Assembly (NCBI GenBank): GCA_036496585.1
Contig: DASXLB010000021.1
Span: forward strand, 1-64,000
Origin: Vicinamibacterales bacterium
GTDB lineage: Bacteria > Acidobacteriota > Vicinamibacteria > Vicinamibacterales > 2-12-FULL-66-21
Length of the DNA stretch: 64,000 nucleotides
Direction of reading: 5' to 3'
A program made the position numbers and the translations under genes. Positions 1-8,167 of this stretch are shown piece after piece (position 1 is the first letter of the stretch; each line of letters begins with the position of its first letter). The notes below the pieces were generated by a model. That model was not told the DNA's origin. It saw nothing but the letters and a program-made list of their open reading frames with translations, and made no database searches.

Positions 1-2345
1 CGGTGGCGATGGACCTGTTGTTCGAGCGTTTCCTCTCCGAGGAGCGCGGCGAGTGGCCCGACATCGATCTCGATCTGCCGAGCGGCGACCGGCGCGAGCG
101 GGTGATTCAGTACGTGTACGAAAAGTACGGCCGTCTCGGCGCCGCGATGACCGCCAACGTCATCACCTACCGCGGCCGCAGCGCCGCGCGCGAAGTGGGG
201 AAGGCGCTGTCGATCGACCTGGACACGATCGACCGGCTGGCGAAGGTGATGGGGCACTTCGAGTTCGTCGATCCGAGCGAGACGCTGGGCCGGAACCTGG
301 CGTCGATCGGCGTCGACGCCGCCGATCCGGCGATCCACCAGTTCGGCGCGCTGTGGCGGCAGATCCAGGATCTGCCGCGCCATCTCGGCCAGCATTCCGG
401 CGGCATGGTGATCTGCCAGGGGCGGCTCGACGAAGTCGTGCCGCTCGAAAATGCCTCGATGCCCGACCGCGTCGTCATCCAGTGGGACAAGGACGACTGC
501 GCCGACATGGGGATCGTCAAGGTGGATCTGCTCGGCCTCGGCATGATGGCGGTGCTGCAGGACGCGCTGGAAGTGGTGAACGCGGCCGAGTCCCGAGTCC
601 CGATGACCGAGCAGGATTCTCGGACCTCGACCATCGACCATCGGCCGTCGGCGCTCGATCTCGCGCACCTGCCCCCGGACGATCCGGCCGTCTACCGCAT
701 GCTGCAGGAAGCCGACACGATCGGCATCTTCCAGGTCGAGTCGCGGGCGCAGATGGCGACGCTGCCGCGGCTGCAGCCGAAGACGTTCTACGACATCGTC
801 GTCGAGGTGGCGATCATCCGTCCGGGCCCGATCGTCGGCAACATGGTGCATCCCTACCTGAAGCGGCGGCGCGGCGACGAGCCGGTCGCCTATCCGCACC
901 CGTCGCTCGAGCCGATTCTCGCGCGGACGCTCGGCGTCCCGCTCTTCCAGGAGCAGCTGCTGCGGATGGCGATGGTGGCGGCGGGGTTCAGCGGCGGCGA
1001 GGCCGAGGAACTGCGCCGCGCGTTCGGGTTCAAGCGATCGGAAAAGCGCATGCAGCAGATCGAAGGGAAGCTGCGCGCCGGCATGGAGCGGAAGGGGATT
1101 ACCGGCGGGGCGCAGGAAGAGATCCTGCGCTCGATTACCTCGTTCGCGCTGTACGGGTTCCCCGAGTCGCACGCCGCCAGCTTCGCGTTGCTGGTCTATG
1201 CGAGCGCGTATCTGAAAGCGCACTTTCCGGCCGCGTTCTACACGGCGCTGCTCAACAACCAGCCGATGGGCTTCTACCATGCGTCGACGCTGGTGAAGGA
1301 TGCGCAGCGGCATGGCGTCCGCTTCGCGCCGATCGACGTACAGGTGTCGGACTGGGCGTGCCGCGTCGAGGTCGACGGCCGCGTGCGCCTGGGGCTGATG
1401 TACGTGAACGGGTTGCGGCGGGAATCGGCGGAGGCGATGGCGGCCGCCGGGGCCGTCGCTGCTGCGGCCTCCGACACTCGAGGTCCGATAGCCGATAGCC
1501 GATGCAGGTTGGATGACCTGCGGTGTCCCAAGTGCGGCAATGACGATCGCTCAATGCTTGAAACGCTGCACACCTACGAAGGATTCTGTAACGTCTGCTC
1601 GCATTTGTGGACGCTGCCGGTAACGACGTCCATCGGTCATCGTCCATCGCCCATCGATCATCAGACCCCCACGCAGCCGCGTTTCGAGACGCTCGATCAG
1701 CTGATCCGCCGATGCGGGCTGCGGCGTGACGAAGTGGCGACGCTCGCGGAAATCGGCGCGCTCAACGCGTTCGGCTTCGATCGCCGCACGGCGTTGTGGC
1801 AGGTGGAACAGGCCGTGCGGCCCGCCGGCGAGCTCTTCGCGGACGCCGGCGATGTCATTTCCCACCCCTCACCCTTCCCCCAACCTCCGGTCTCCGACGC
1901 CCGGCCACCAGCTTCCTCGCCACTCACGCCAATGACGATCCCGGAGCGCCTGCTCGCCGACTACGCGGGTACCGGCCTGACGATCGGGCCGCACCCGATG
2001 TCGCTGCGGCGCGGCGAGCTGGCGCAGCGCGGCGTGCTGCGCGCGCGCGACCTGCCGGCAGGACGCCATGGCCGCCGCGTCCGCGTCGCCGGCGCGGTGA
2101 TCACGCGCCAGCGTCCCGGCACGGCGAAGGGATTCGTGTTCCTCACGCTCGAAGACGAGACCGGCATCGCCAACATCATCGTGCGCCCCGATCTCTATTC
2201 CGAGCAGCGCGCGACGATCGGCGAGCCGTATCTGATTGTCGAGGGCACGCTGCAGATTCAGGAAGGGGTGACGTCGGTCAAGGCCGAGCGCCTGCACCGG
2301 CTCGGCGGGCGCGATCCGCAGATGGATTCACACGATTTCCGGTGA
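1..2345 (+). CDS. dnaE2: Error-prone DNA polymerase III alpha subunit DnaE2 (5' truncated by window edge)
   Basis: The frame is open at the left edge and gives 780 residues, against roughly 1,050 for the family, so the PHP domain is missing. A PDIDLDLP segment near residues 19-26 carries two polymerase-core aspartates. The stretch GFPESHAASFALLVYASAYL followed by an LLNNQPMGFY motif is typical of DnaE2 (ImuC) rather than replicative DnaE1. The C-terminus has a helix-hairpin-helix region (LRRDEVATLAEIGALNAFG) and an OB fold. DnaE2 acts with ImuA/ImuB in SOS mutagenic translesion synthesis; those genes would lie upstream and are not visible. Oddities: segments at about residues 195-212, 483-560 and 615-640 interrupt the usual family sequence. 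The middle one contains a four-cysteine zinc ribbon (C508, C511, C529, C532). No frameshift is seen, so the protein is probably made. Confidence 0.93.
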   Translation, partial: VAMDLLFERFLSEERGEWPDIDLDLPSGDRRERVIQYVYEKYGRLGAAMTANVITYRGRSAAREVGKALSIDLDTIDRLAKVMGHFEFVDPSETLGRNLASIGVDAADPAIHQFGALWRQIQDLPRHLGQHSGGMVICQGRLDEVVPLENASMPDRVVIQWDKDDCADMGIVKVDLLGLGMMAVLQDALEVVNAAESRVPMTEQDSRTSTIDHRPSALDLAHLPPDDPAVYRMLQEADTIGIFQVESRAQMATLPRLQPKTFYDIVVEVAIIRPGPIVGNMVHPYLKRRRGDEPVAYPHPSLEPILARTLGVPLFQEQLLRMAMVAAGFSGGEAEELRRAFGFKRSEKRMQQIEGKLRAGMERKGITGGAQEEILRSITSFALYGFPESHAASFALLVYASAYLKAHFPAAFYTALLNNQPMGFYHASTLVKDAQRHGVRFAPIDVQVSDWACRVEVDGRVRLGLMYVNGLRRESAEAMAAAGAVAAAASDTRGPIADSRCRLDDLRCPKCGNDDRSMLETLHTYEGFCNVCSHLWTLPVTTSIGHRPSPIDHQTPTQPRFETLDQLIRRCGLRRDEVATLAEIGALNAFGFDRRTALWQVEQAVRPAGELFADAGDVISHPSPFPQPPVSDARPPASSPLTPMTIPERLLADYAGTGLTIGPHPMSLRRGELAQRGVLRARDLPAGRHGRRVRVAGAVITRQRPGTAKGFVFLTLEDETGIANIIVRPDLYSEQRATIGEPYLIVEGTLQIQEGVTSVKAERLHRLGGRDPQMDSHDFR
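1484..1664 (+). repeat. In-frame insertion in dnaE2: zinc ribbon flanked by GATAGCC/CCATCG-type short repeats
   Basis: The left flank (1484-1504) is built of GATAGCC units. The right flank (1629-1664) is built of CCATCG/TCATCG units. Between them are codons for a CxxC-x17-CxxC zinc-ribbon-like segment (cysteine codons at 1524, 1533, 1587 and 1596). A related CCATCG-rich stretch sits at about 625-650. Both CCATCG stretches are read in the same frame and give similar peptides (TIDHRPSALD and SIGHRPSPID). Confidence 0.6.
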
Positions 2346-2428
2346 GGAGGCGAGACATCCGCCGGCCGGTAACTCCGACGGCCTCACCCCGTTGAGCTGG
2401 CCCCCCCCTTGCAGACTCGCAGGCAGGC

Positions 2429-3358
2429 ATGAGGACGTACCCGCTTCTGCTGCTTGCGGTGGTGACGTCGACGGCGCGTCATCCGACACCCCGGCCGCCG
2501 AAGGCGCCCCCCACGCCGGCGCAGCTGACTGAGCTGTGGGTCGAACCCGAACCCGGGCGAGATCTCTTGTGGGGCGTCGGCGGCCGCCGTCTCCAGCCGG
2601 AGCCGTCGGCCACCTATAAGATCCTCGACACCAAGCGCGCCGGATTCAGCATGGGATTCACCGCGCAGGATCCAGGCGGCCGCCAGTGGAGCGTCAAGCT
2701 GCCGCCCGAGGCGCCGACCGAGGTCGTGGCCTCGCGCATCCTCTGGGGGGTCGGCTATCATCAACCCCCGATCTACTATGTGGGTCGATGGAACGCCGAA
2801 GGGTCGGACGATCCGAACCCGCAGCTGCCGGGGCGCTTTCGTGAGAACAAACCCGCGCTCCATGGTCTCGACGCCGGCAAATCGTGGTCGTACTATCACG
2901 GCCCGTTCGTCGGCACGCGTCCGATGAACGCGCTGCTCGTGCTGATGGCGATGCTCGATAATTCCGACCTCAAAGACGAGCAGAACGTCGTCTACCGGCT
3001 GTCGAGTCCGTTCGAGGGCGCGTCCCGCTGGTACGTGGCCCGCGATCTCGGACAGTCGTTTGGCCGCACCGGCGTCATCGACGCGCCGCGCGGCGATGCC
3101 GCCGTCTTCGACGAGACGCCGTTCATCACTGGCCTCGACGGCCACTACGTCCGCTTCGACTGGCACGGCCGCCACGGCGTGCTCCTCGAGCGGATCACGC
3201 CCGAGGACGTGCACTGGATCTCCGCGCGTCTACAGCGCCTGACGGATCGGCAGTGGCAGGACGCGTTTCGCGCCGGCGGCTACGCGGCCCCGGTTGCCGC
3301 GCGTTTCATCCGTCGCTTCAAACAGAAAATCGAGGAAGGACTGGCAGTCGGACGATGA
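2429..3358 (+). CDS. Secreted or lipid-anchored protein with kinase-like motifs, unknown function
   Basis: The 309-residue protein begins with a hydrophobic signal-like segment (residues 5-16) and a proline-rich stretch. I do not recognise a named family. The arrangement recalls atypical kinases of the HipA/CotH/Fam20 type: WSVK (K90) followed by a helix with E98 (APTEVVASRILW), then MLDNSDLKDEQN (about 175-186) resembling a catalytic loop with D and N, then RDLGQSFG (D206-L-G) resembling DFG. The assignment is inference from motif order only. The stop codon overlaps the ATG of the DUF4956 gene (ATGA), so the two are translationally coupled, with a PLD-like gene third. No strong ribosome site precedes the chosen ATG. 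Confidence 0.6.
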   Translation: MRTYPLLLLAVVTSTARHPTPRPPKAPPTPAQLTELWVEPEPGRDLLWGVGGRRLQPEPSATYKILDTKRAGFSMGFTAQDPGGRQWSVKLPPEAPTEVVASRILWGVGYHQPPIYYVGRWNAEGSDDPNPQLPGRFRENKPALHGLDAGKSWSYYHGPFVGTRPMNALLVLMAMLDNSDLKDEQNVVYRLSSPFEGASRWYVARDLGQSFGRTGVIDAPRGDAAVFDETPFITGLDGHYVRFDWHGRHGVLLERITPEDVHWISARLQRLTDRQWQDAFRAGGYAAPVAARFIRRFKQKIEEGLAVGR

Positions 3359-4131
3359 GCACCCGTATGCGTGTGGTTCCGTGGTTCCTGGCACTGGCGG
3401 TCTTGGTCGCCGCACCGTCGGGCGCCGCCGCCCAAAAACACAAGGATGACCCGCAAGACCTGTCTCTGTCGGATCAGGGAGATCGCGGCGAGGCTCCGAC
3501 CATGATGGACGAGGTCCGCCACGCGGGCATACGCCTGCCGCTGGCGGCGCTGCTCGGCACGCTCCTCGCGATTCGCCCGCGGCGGCGCGGCACTCCGCCG
3601 CGGCAGCCGGCGGTGATCCAGACCCAGATCATCTTGGCGATCGTCGGGGCGGTGGTGATGCTGGTGGTCGGCACCAATCTGGCGCGCGCCTTCGGCGTGG
3701 TCGGCGCGGCGGGTCTCGTGCGGTATCGCGCCAAGGTCGACGATCCGAAGGATGCCGGCGTCATGCTGACGACGCTGGCGGTCGGGCTCGCATCGGGAGT
3801 CGGCCAGTATGTGATGGCGGTGCTCTCGGCGGCCTTCATTCTCGCCACCCTGTGGGCGATCGAATCGTTCGAGCCAGAGGGGCGCCGGCTCTACACGCTG
3901 TCGATCAAGATGGGGGACGACACTGACGGCCGGTGCAAGCCAATCGAGGCGATCCTGCACCGACATAATGTAGACTTCGCGCTGCTGACCTCCTCCGACG
4001 GGGAAGTCAGCTACGAGGCGAACGTGCCGCTCGAAGTCGATCGCGATCGCATCACCACGGCCCTGCTGAAGCTCGATCCTGACGGGCACGCCTCGATCGA
4101 GTGGACAGACAAGAAGGCCAAGGCCAAGTGA
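3355..4131 (+). CDS. DUF4956-like integral membrane protein
   Basis: The ATG overlaps the preceding stop as ATGA. A further in-frame start lies upstream inside the previous gene, but the coupled start gives a sensible signal peptide (VVPWFLALAVLVAAPSGAAA). The 258-residue protein then has several membrane segments. The central segment RAFGVVGAAGLVRYRAKVDD and the following DPKDAGVMLTTLAVGLASG resemble the DUF4956/MgtC-like core, where a small membrane domain precedes a soluble alpha/beta C-terminus (LYTLSIKMG onward). In other bacteria DUF4956 proteins sit beside VTC-type polyphosphate polymerases; here the neighbours are a kinase-like protein and a PLD-like protein. Its biochemical role is unknown. 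Confidence 0.7.
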   Translation: MSTRMRVVPWFLALAVLVAAPSGAAAQKHKDDPQDLSLSDQGDRGEAPTMMDEVRHAGIRLPLAALLGTLLAIRPRRRGTPPRQPAVIQTQIILAIVGAVVMLVVGTNLARAFGVVGAAGLVRYRAKVDDPKDAGVMLTTLAVGLASGVGQYVMAVLSAAFILATLWAIESFEPEGRRLYTLSIKMGDDTDGRCKPIEAILHRHNVDFALLTSSDGEVSYEANVPLEVDRDRITTALLKLDPDGHASIEWTDKKAKAK

Positions 4132-4988
4132 AGCTGATCATCGAGCCGGCAGATGGCGTTGCGCCCGTCGTCAGGGCCATCGACCGCGCCAAGAAGTTCA
4201 TCGACATCATGATTTTCCGCTTCGACCGGGTCGAAGTGGAAAAGGCGCTGAAGGCCGCGGTCACCCGCGGGGTGAAGGTGCGGGCGCTCATCGCCCATAC
4301 CAACAAGGGGGGGGACAAGACGCTGCGCAAGCTCGAGATGCGGCTGCTCGAGTGCGGCGCGACCGTCGCCCGCACCGCCGATGACCTGACCCGGTACCAC
4401 GGCAAGATGATGGTGATCGACAACCGCAGCCTGCACGTCTACGGGTTCAACTACACCAAGCTCGACATCGACAAGAGCCGCAGCTTCGGCATCGTCACCC
4501 GCGACACGCGACTGGTGGCCGAGGCAATGCACCTGTTCGAGTCCGACGCGCTGCGAAAGAACTACGAGGCGAACCATGCACGCCTGGTCGTCAGTCCTGA
4601 GACGTCGCGTCCGCTGCTCACCGCCTTCGTCAAGGGCGCACGCAAGCAGTTGCTGATCTACGACGCGCAGGTCAGCGACAACGCCATCCAGAAGGTGCTC
4701 GCCGATCGCGCCGCCGACGGCGTCGAGATCCGGATCATCGGCGCCCTCGAGAAAGACATCAGGTCGGTCAAGGTGCGGCGGCTGTCGCCGCTGCGCCTGC
4801 ACGTCCGCGCGATCATGCGCGACGGCTGCGAAGCGTTCATCGGCAGCCAGAGCCTGCGCAAGCTCGAACTCGAAGGCCGGCGTGAGGTCGGAATCATCGT
4901 CAAGAACACGGCCATCGTCCGCAAGATGATCGCGACGTTCGAGAGCGACTGGAAGGCAAGCGGCAAGAAAGTCGCGAAAGCGTCGTGA
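4128..4988 (+). CDS. Phospholipase D-like (HKD) family protein
   Basis: The GTG start overlaps the previous stop (GTGA). The 286-residue protein holds two PLD-type half domains. The first has an intact HxK motif (H91-G-K93-x4-D98 in YHGKMMVIDN). The second reads H225-V-R227-x4-D232 followed by AFIGSQSLRK, so the lysine is replaced by arginine while His, Asp and the downstream GS are kept. PLD enzymes use both His residues for a phosphohistidine mechanism, so activity is plausible but altered. There is no signal peptide. It is the last gene of a three-gene overlapping operon ending at a strong hairpin. Substrate unknown: phospholipid or nucleic acid. Confidence 0.8.
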   Translation: MKLIIEPADGVAPVVRAIDRAKKFIDIMIFRFDRVEVEKALKAAVTRGVKVRALIAHTNKGGDKTLRKLEMRLLECGATVARTADDLTRYHGKMMVIDNRSLHVYGFNYTKLDIDKSRSFGIVTRDTRLVAEAMHLFESDALRKNYEANHARLVVSPETSRPLLTAFVKGARKQLLIYDAQVSDNAIQKVLADRAADGVEIRIIGALEKDIRSVKVRRLSPLRLHVRAIMRDGCEAFIGSQSLRKLELEGRREVGIIVKNTAIVRKMIATFESDWKASGKKVAKAS

Positions 4989-4992
4989 TCAT

Positions 4993-5013
4993 CCGAGGGG
5001 CGTTGCCCCTCGG
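4993..5013. terminator. Bidirectional hairpin between convergent genes
   Basis: A perfect 9-bp GC-rich stem, CCGAGGGGC / GCCCCTCGG, closes over a 3-nt GTT loop five bases after the PLD-like stop and between convergent genes. There is no T-tract, so it may be a stabilising or REP-like hairpin rather than a classic intrinsic terminator. Confidence 0.55.
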
Positions 5014-5098
5014 ACTCCCCATCGCCGTCGCTCGCTCGCCGCGGCGCCGGCTCGCTCTGCTCGGGCGGCTCGCTCGCCAAGATCCTGCCGCCGCGGCG

Positions 5099-5989
5099 CT
5101 ACTTCCGGCGCTGGATGGTTCCCGAGTCGATGACGTTCCCATTCAGCCCGATGGTGTTGAAGGTGAGCGTGTCGCCATCCACCTCCATGAGCATGAACGT
5201 CTGCTGACGATCGTCGCCGAACGCAGTCAGGCCGGTACCTCTGCGGATGTCCCCTTCGCGCAGTTGTCCCGAAGAGCCTTCGACGAAGTAGGGGATGCCG
5301 TTCTGCGGCTTGATTCGCTCGTAGATGTGATCGTGCCCGTTGAGGACGAGGCTCACCTTGCCGCGGATGAACAGCGGTTCGAGCACCTGGCGAAGCTTGA
5401 CCTGCGAGCCGTGGGTCTTGCCCGACGAATAGAGCGGATGGTGAAAGTAGACGATCTTCCAGCCTTCGGTCGAGTGCTGCAGCTGATCGTCGATCCATTT
5501 CACCTGATCGGGATCCATATAGGCGCTCTCGAGCGCGAAGAACCGGACGTCCTCCTTCGGCGCCTTGAAGGAGTAGTAGACCTTCCCTTCCATGTTGAAG
5601 TTCTTGTAGTAGCGTTGCTCGCGCGAGTCGTGGTTGCCGAGCGACGCATAGAACTTGACGCCGGCGTCGAGCAGACCCTTGTACGGCGCTTCGAACTTCT
5701 TGGTGTAGTCCTGCGGCCGGTCGGCGCCGTAGATGTTGTCGCCCATCATCACCACGAGCGGGAACGTGAAGCGCTGATACCACTCGAGCATCCGCTGGCC
5801 GATCTCGTATTGCTCGCGATCGCCGGTACCGTTGTCGCCGATGACGGCGAAGTGCAGCGTGTTGGGTTTGTTGGGCAGCTGGACCTGCGCCTGCGCCTGC
5901 GCCTGGGCGTGGCCGCCCGCCCGGAGGAGCAACAGCAGCGCAAGCGAGCACGCAAGGGACGACCAGCGAGGGTGGCGGCGTAGTGTCAT
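5099..5989 (-). CDS. Secreted calcineurin-like metallophosphoesterase (purple acid phosphatase type)
   Basis: The 296-residue protein has an N-terminal signal peptide (SLACSLALLLLLRAGGHAQA) followed by an alternating AQ run. The metallophosphoesterase blocks appear in order: GDNGTGD (about 51-57), GDNIYG, GNHDSREQ, FHHPLYSSGKTHG and NGHDHIYER. These supply the Asp, Asn and His ligands of a dinuclear metal centre, so the enzyme should be active on phosphomonoesters in the periplasm. The block spacing resembles tartrate-resistant acid phosphatase-like enzymes. It is the last gene of a minus-strand run; the preceding gene ends 15 nt upstream of its ATG. Confidence 0.88.
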   Translation of the reverse strand: MTLRRHPRWSSLACSLALLLLLRAGGHAQAQAQAQVQLPNKPNTLHFAVIGDNGTGDREQYEIGQRMLEWYQRFTFPLVVMMGDNIYGADRPQDYTKKFEAPYKGLLDAGVKFYASLGNHDSREQRYYKNFNMEGKVYYSFKAPKEDVRFFALESAYMDPDQVKWIDDQLQHSTEGWKIVYFHHPLYSSGKTHGSQVKLRQVLEPLFIRGKVSLVLNGHDHIYERIKPQNGIPYFVEGSSGQLREGDIRRGTGLTAFGDDRQQTFMLMEVDGDTLTFNTIGLNGNVIDSGTIQRRK

Positions 5990-6004
5990 GCGATCCGCAC
6001 TCCT

Positions 6005-6616
6005 CTACTTGAACGCCATCGGGACCCAGTCCGGGATGACGTGGGCGTGCGGGTCGAACAGGATGAGGTTCTGGCGGACGAACCGGTATTCCATTTCCTC
6101 TGGCAGCTTCGGCAAGTGCTGCAGCACCTGCGGCGGTACCGTCGATACCGGGATCTCGTCGGGGTAACGGCCGTTGGGCGACAGCTTGACGTCTCCCTTG
6201 TACTCGTTGTCCAGGATCTCGGTGCGGACGTGCGCGCCGTCGGTGCCGGCGAAGATCGGCTGCAGAAGTCGGCGGACGAGGTCCTGCATCTGCGCGTCGA
6301 AGAGGTCCCCCTGCTTCGCCCCCCGACGCGCGTTCTGGATCAGCGTGGCGAGCGCGCGCTCGTGGTGGTCGATGACGGTGGGGTCGGTCTGCTTCGGAAG
6401 CGGCGGTAGCGTCGCTTCGAGCTTCTTGTGCAGCGCGACGTAGGTATCGACGCGGCGGACGAAGGCCTTGATGATGTCGGCGTTGACGTCGCTGGGGTTC
6501 TCGCGCTTCTGGGGCGAGACGGTCGGCACGTGTTTACTCGGCGGGGTCTGGGGCGTCGGCGGCGGCGTCTGTTGGAACGGCGCCAGGCCCAGCGTCAGCG
6601 CGAGCAGCATTCGCAT
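6005..6616 (-). CDS. Small secreted protein of unknown function
   Basis: The 203-residue product begins with a short hydrophobic signal (MRMLLALTLGLAPF) and a proline/threonine-rich linker. A helical region follows (about residues 45-110, with repeated Ala/Leu/His heptad-like patterning, HKKLEATLPPLPKQ), then a C-terminal part rich in aromatic residues and proline. I do not recognise the family. It lies 15 nt upstream of the metallophosphoesterase and probably shares its transcript. The ATG chosen gives the longest plausible signal peptide; the internal Met3 is an alternative. Confidence 0.65.
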   Translation of the reverse strand: MRMLLALTLGLAPFQQTPPPTPQTPPSKHVPTVSPQKRENPSDVNADIIKAFVRRVDTYVALHKKLEATLPPLPKQTDPTVIDHHERALATLIQNARRGAKQGDLFDAQMQDLVRRLLQPIFAGTDGAHVRTEILDNEYKGDVKLSPNGRYPDEIPVSTVPPQVLQHLPKLPEEMEYRFVRQNLILFDPHAHVIPDWVPMAFK

Positions 6617-6653
6617 GACCTGAGTCTATGCAAGTGCAGGGCCGGTTGAGCTG

Positions 6654-7157
6654 TCAGCCTCGATAATTCCCGAACTGCAGCGCGCAGCCGAAGTCGTGCT
6701 CGCGCAGCACGCGCATCGCTTCCTGCAGCTCGTCCTTGGAGGGGGAGGTGACGCGCACCTGATCGCTCATGATCGCCGCGGTCACCTTCTTCAGCTTCCG
6801 CTCCTTGAGGACCCGGATCATCTCCTTGGCCGCCTCGGTGGGAATGCCTTGCTGCAGCTTGACGACGCGCCGCACCGTGTCGTTGGTCCCGCGTTCGGCC
6901 TCCTCGAGTGTCAGGTTCTTGGTCGGCACGCCGCGGCGAACCATGCGCGTCTGCAGGATCTCCCACACCGCGGTCATCTTGAAGTCGTCGTCGGCGGTGA
7001 GGAGGATGGTGTTCTCGGCCTTGTTGAGGTCGATCGCGGCGCGAGAGCCCTTGAAATCGTAGCGCTGCGCCAGTTCTTTCTTCGCCTGGTTGACCGCGTT
7101 GTCGACTTCCTGCAGGTCGACCGTCGACGTGACGTCGAACGACGCCGCCTGCGCCAT
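6654..7157 (-). CDS. yajQ: YajQ family nucleotide (c-di-GMP)-binding protein
   Basis: The 167-residue product begins MAQAASFDVTSTVDLQEVDN and contains the family hallmarks ELAQRYDFKGSRAAID, NTILLTADDDFK and ITSPSKDELQ-like VRVTSPSKDELQ. YajQ proteins are two-domain ferredoxin-like folds; some bind c-di-GMP and modulate transcription factors. The reading frame continues upstream, but the ATG at 7157 is right because it matches family N-termini and overlaps the stop of the radical SAM gene by 4 nt (ATGA), implying coupling. A c-di-GMP protein fits a genome with a large exopolysaccharide locus. Confidence 0.93.
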   Translation of the reverse strand: MAQAASFDVTSTVDLQEVDNAVNQAKKELAQRYDFKGSRAAIDLNKAENTILLTADDDFKMTAVWEILQTRMVRRGVPTKNLTLEEAERGTNDTVRRVVKLQQGIPTEAAKEMIRVLKERKLKKVTAAIMSDQVRVTSPSKDELQEAMRVLREHDFGCALQFGNYRG

Positions 7158-8146
7158 CAGGCGACCTGCTCGCGGTCTCGTTCCCGACGATCGCGAAGGC
7201 GCTTGCCGATCTTGACGGAGGTCTCGAAGATCGCGCCGACCCGGATGCCGCCGGCCAGCCGGTGCGCGCCGACGGCTTTCAACCCCGCCGAGGCGATGCA
7301 GCCGCACTGCGAGCAATCGGGGTTGCCGCCGAACTGGCACGGCGTGATGCGCCGCTCGAAGTCGGCCGACACGCAGCTCGTCGTCAACGCGAAGACGCAC
7401 TCCTCAGGGGTCGTCGGCGGGGTGGCGTACTGCTTGACCAGCCCCTCCGGCATCCCGATCTTCGGGTACCGCACCCGGAGCGACATCAGCGCGGCGATCA
7501 CCCGCTGGCGATCGTCCGGGGTGAGGATTTCCGGCGCGACCTCACCGACCTGCGGCGTGTAGAGGCTGAACCAGAGCTGAGCGACGTTCGGATTGGCGGA
7601 CCAGAACTTCACGAAGTCGTCGAGGTAGCCGTCGCGCTGCACCTGCTGCCGCGTCACCGTGCAGTGCACCGTGACCTTGTGTCCGGCGATGTGCTTGAGA
7701 ATGCGATCGTAGGTGGCAGGCGTCCGGCGCGCGTCGTGCTCCGGCTGCAGGCCGTCGATCGACACGACGAGCTGGAGGCGGCGGATGGCGGCCCACTGCT
7801 CGGGAATCGGCCGCACCGCGCTCGTCACGAGCTGTGTGTAGATGCCCTTCGCGGCGAGCGCGGGCAGGATCGTGTCCAGTTCGCGGAAGCGGACGAGCGG
7901 TTCGCCGCCGACGATCGACACATGAATCGGCTGTTCGGCTTCGACCAGCGCCAGCACCCGATCGATCAGTTCCTGTCCCTTGTAGTCGGTGACCTGACGC
8001 AGGTTGATGTCGCCGCCCAGGTGTTCACTGCCGTAGGCATAGCAGCCCGGGCAGCGCAGCGGACACTCCCGCGTGATTTCGATCGAGAGCGACGGATGAT
8101 AGCCCCGGAGGATCTTTCCCCACGCGGTGATGATGCCTTCCATCAT
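7157..8146 (-). CDS. Radical SAM protein with C-terminal cysteine cluster
   Basis: The 329-residue protein carries the radical SAM cluster motif C28-x3-C32-x2-C35 (CPLRCPGC). It also has a GGEP motif (residues 80-83), consistent with a TIM-barrel AdoMet enzyme. Six more cysteines lie at 250, 258, 270, 278, 281 and 283 (CVFALTTSC, CQFGGNPDCSQCGC), which suggests one or two auxiliary Fe-S clusters of the SPASM/Twitch kind. The substrate cannot be told. Its stop overlaps the start of yajQ by 4 nt. Two adjacent ATG codons open the gene; either may be used. Confidence 0.85.
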   Translation of the reverse strand: MMEGIITAWGKILRGYHPSLSIEITRECPLRCPGCYAYGSEHLGGDINLRQVTDYKGQELIDRVLALVEAEQPIHVSIVGGEPLVRFRELDTILPALAAKGIYTQLVTSAVRPIPEQWAAIRRLQLVVSIDGLQPEHDARRTPATYDRILKHIAGHKVTVHCTVTRQQVQRDGYLDDFVKFWSANPNVAQLWFSLYTPQVGEVAPEILTPDDRQRVIAALMSLRVRYPKIGMPEGLVKQYATPPTTPEECVFALTTSCVSADFERRITPCQFGGNPDCSQCGCIASAGLKAVGAHRLAGGIRVGAIFETSVKIGKRLRDRRERDREQVA

Positions 8147-8167
8147 CGTGATCTTACATGAATTGCC

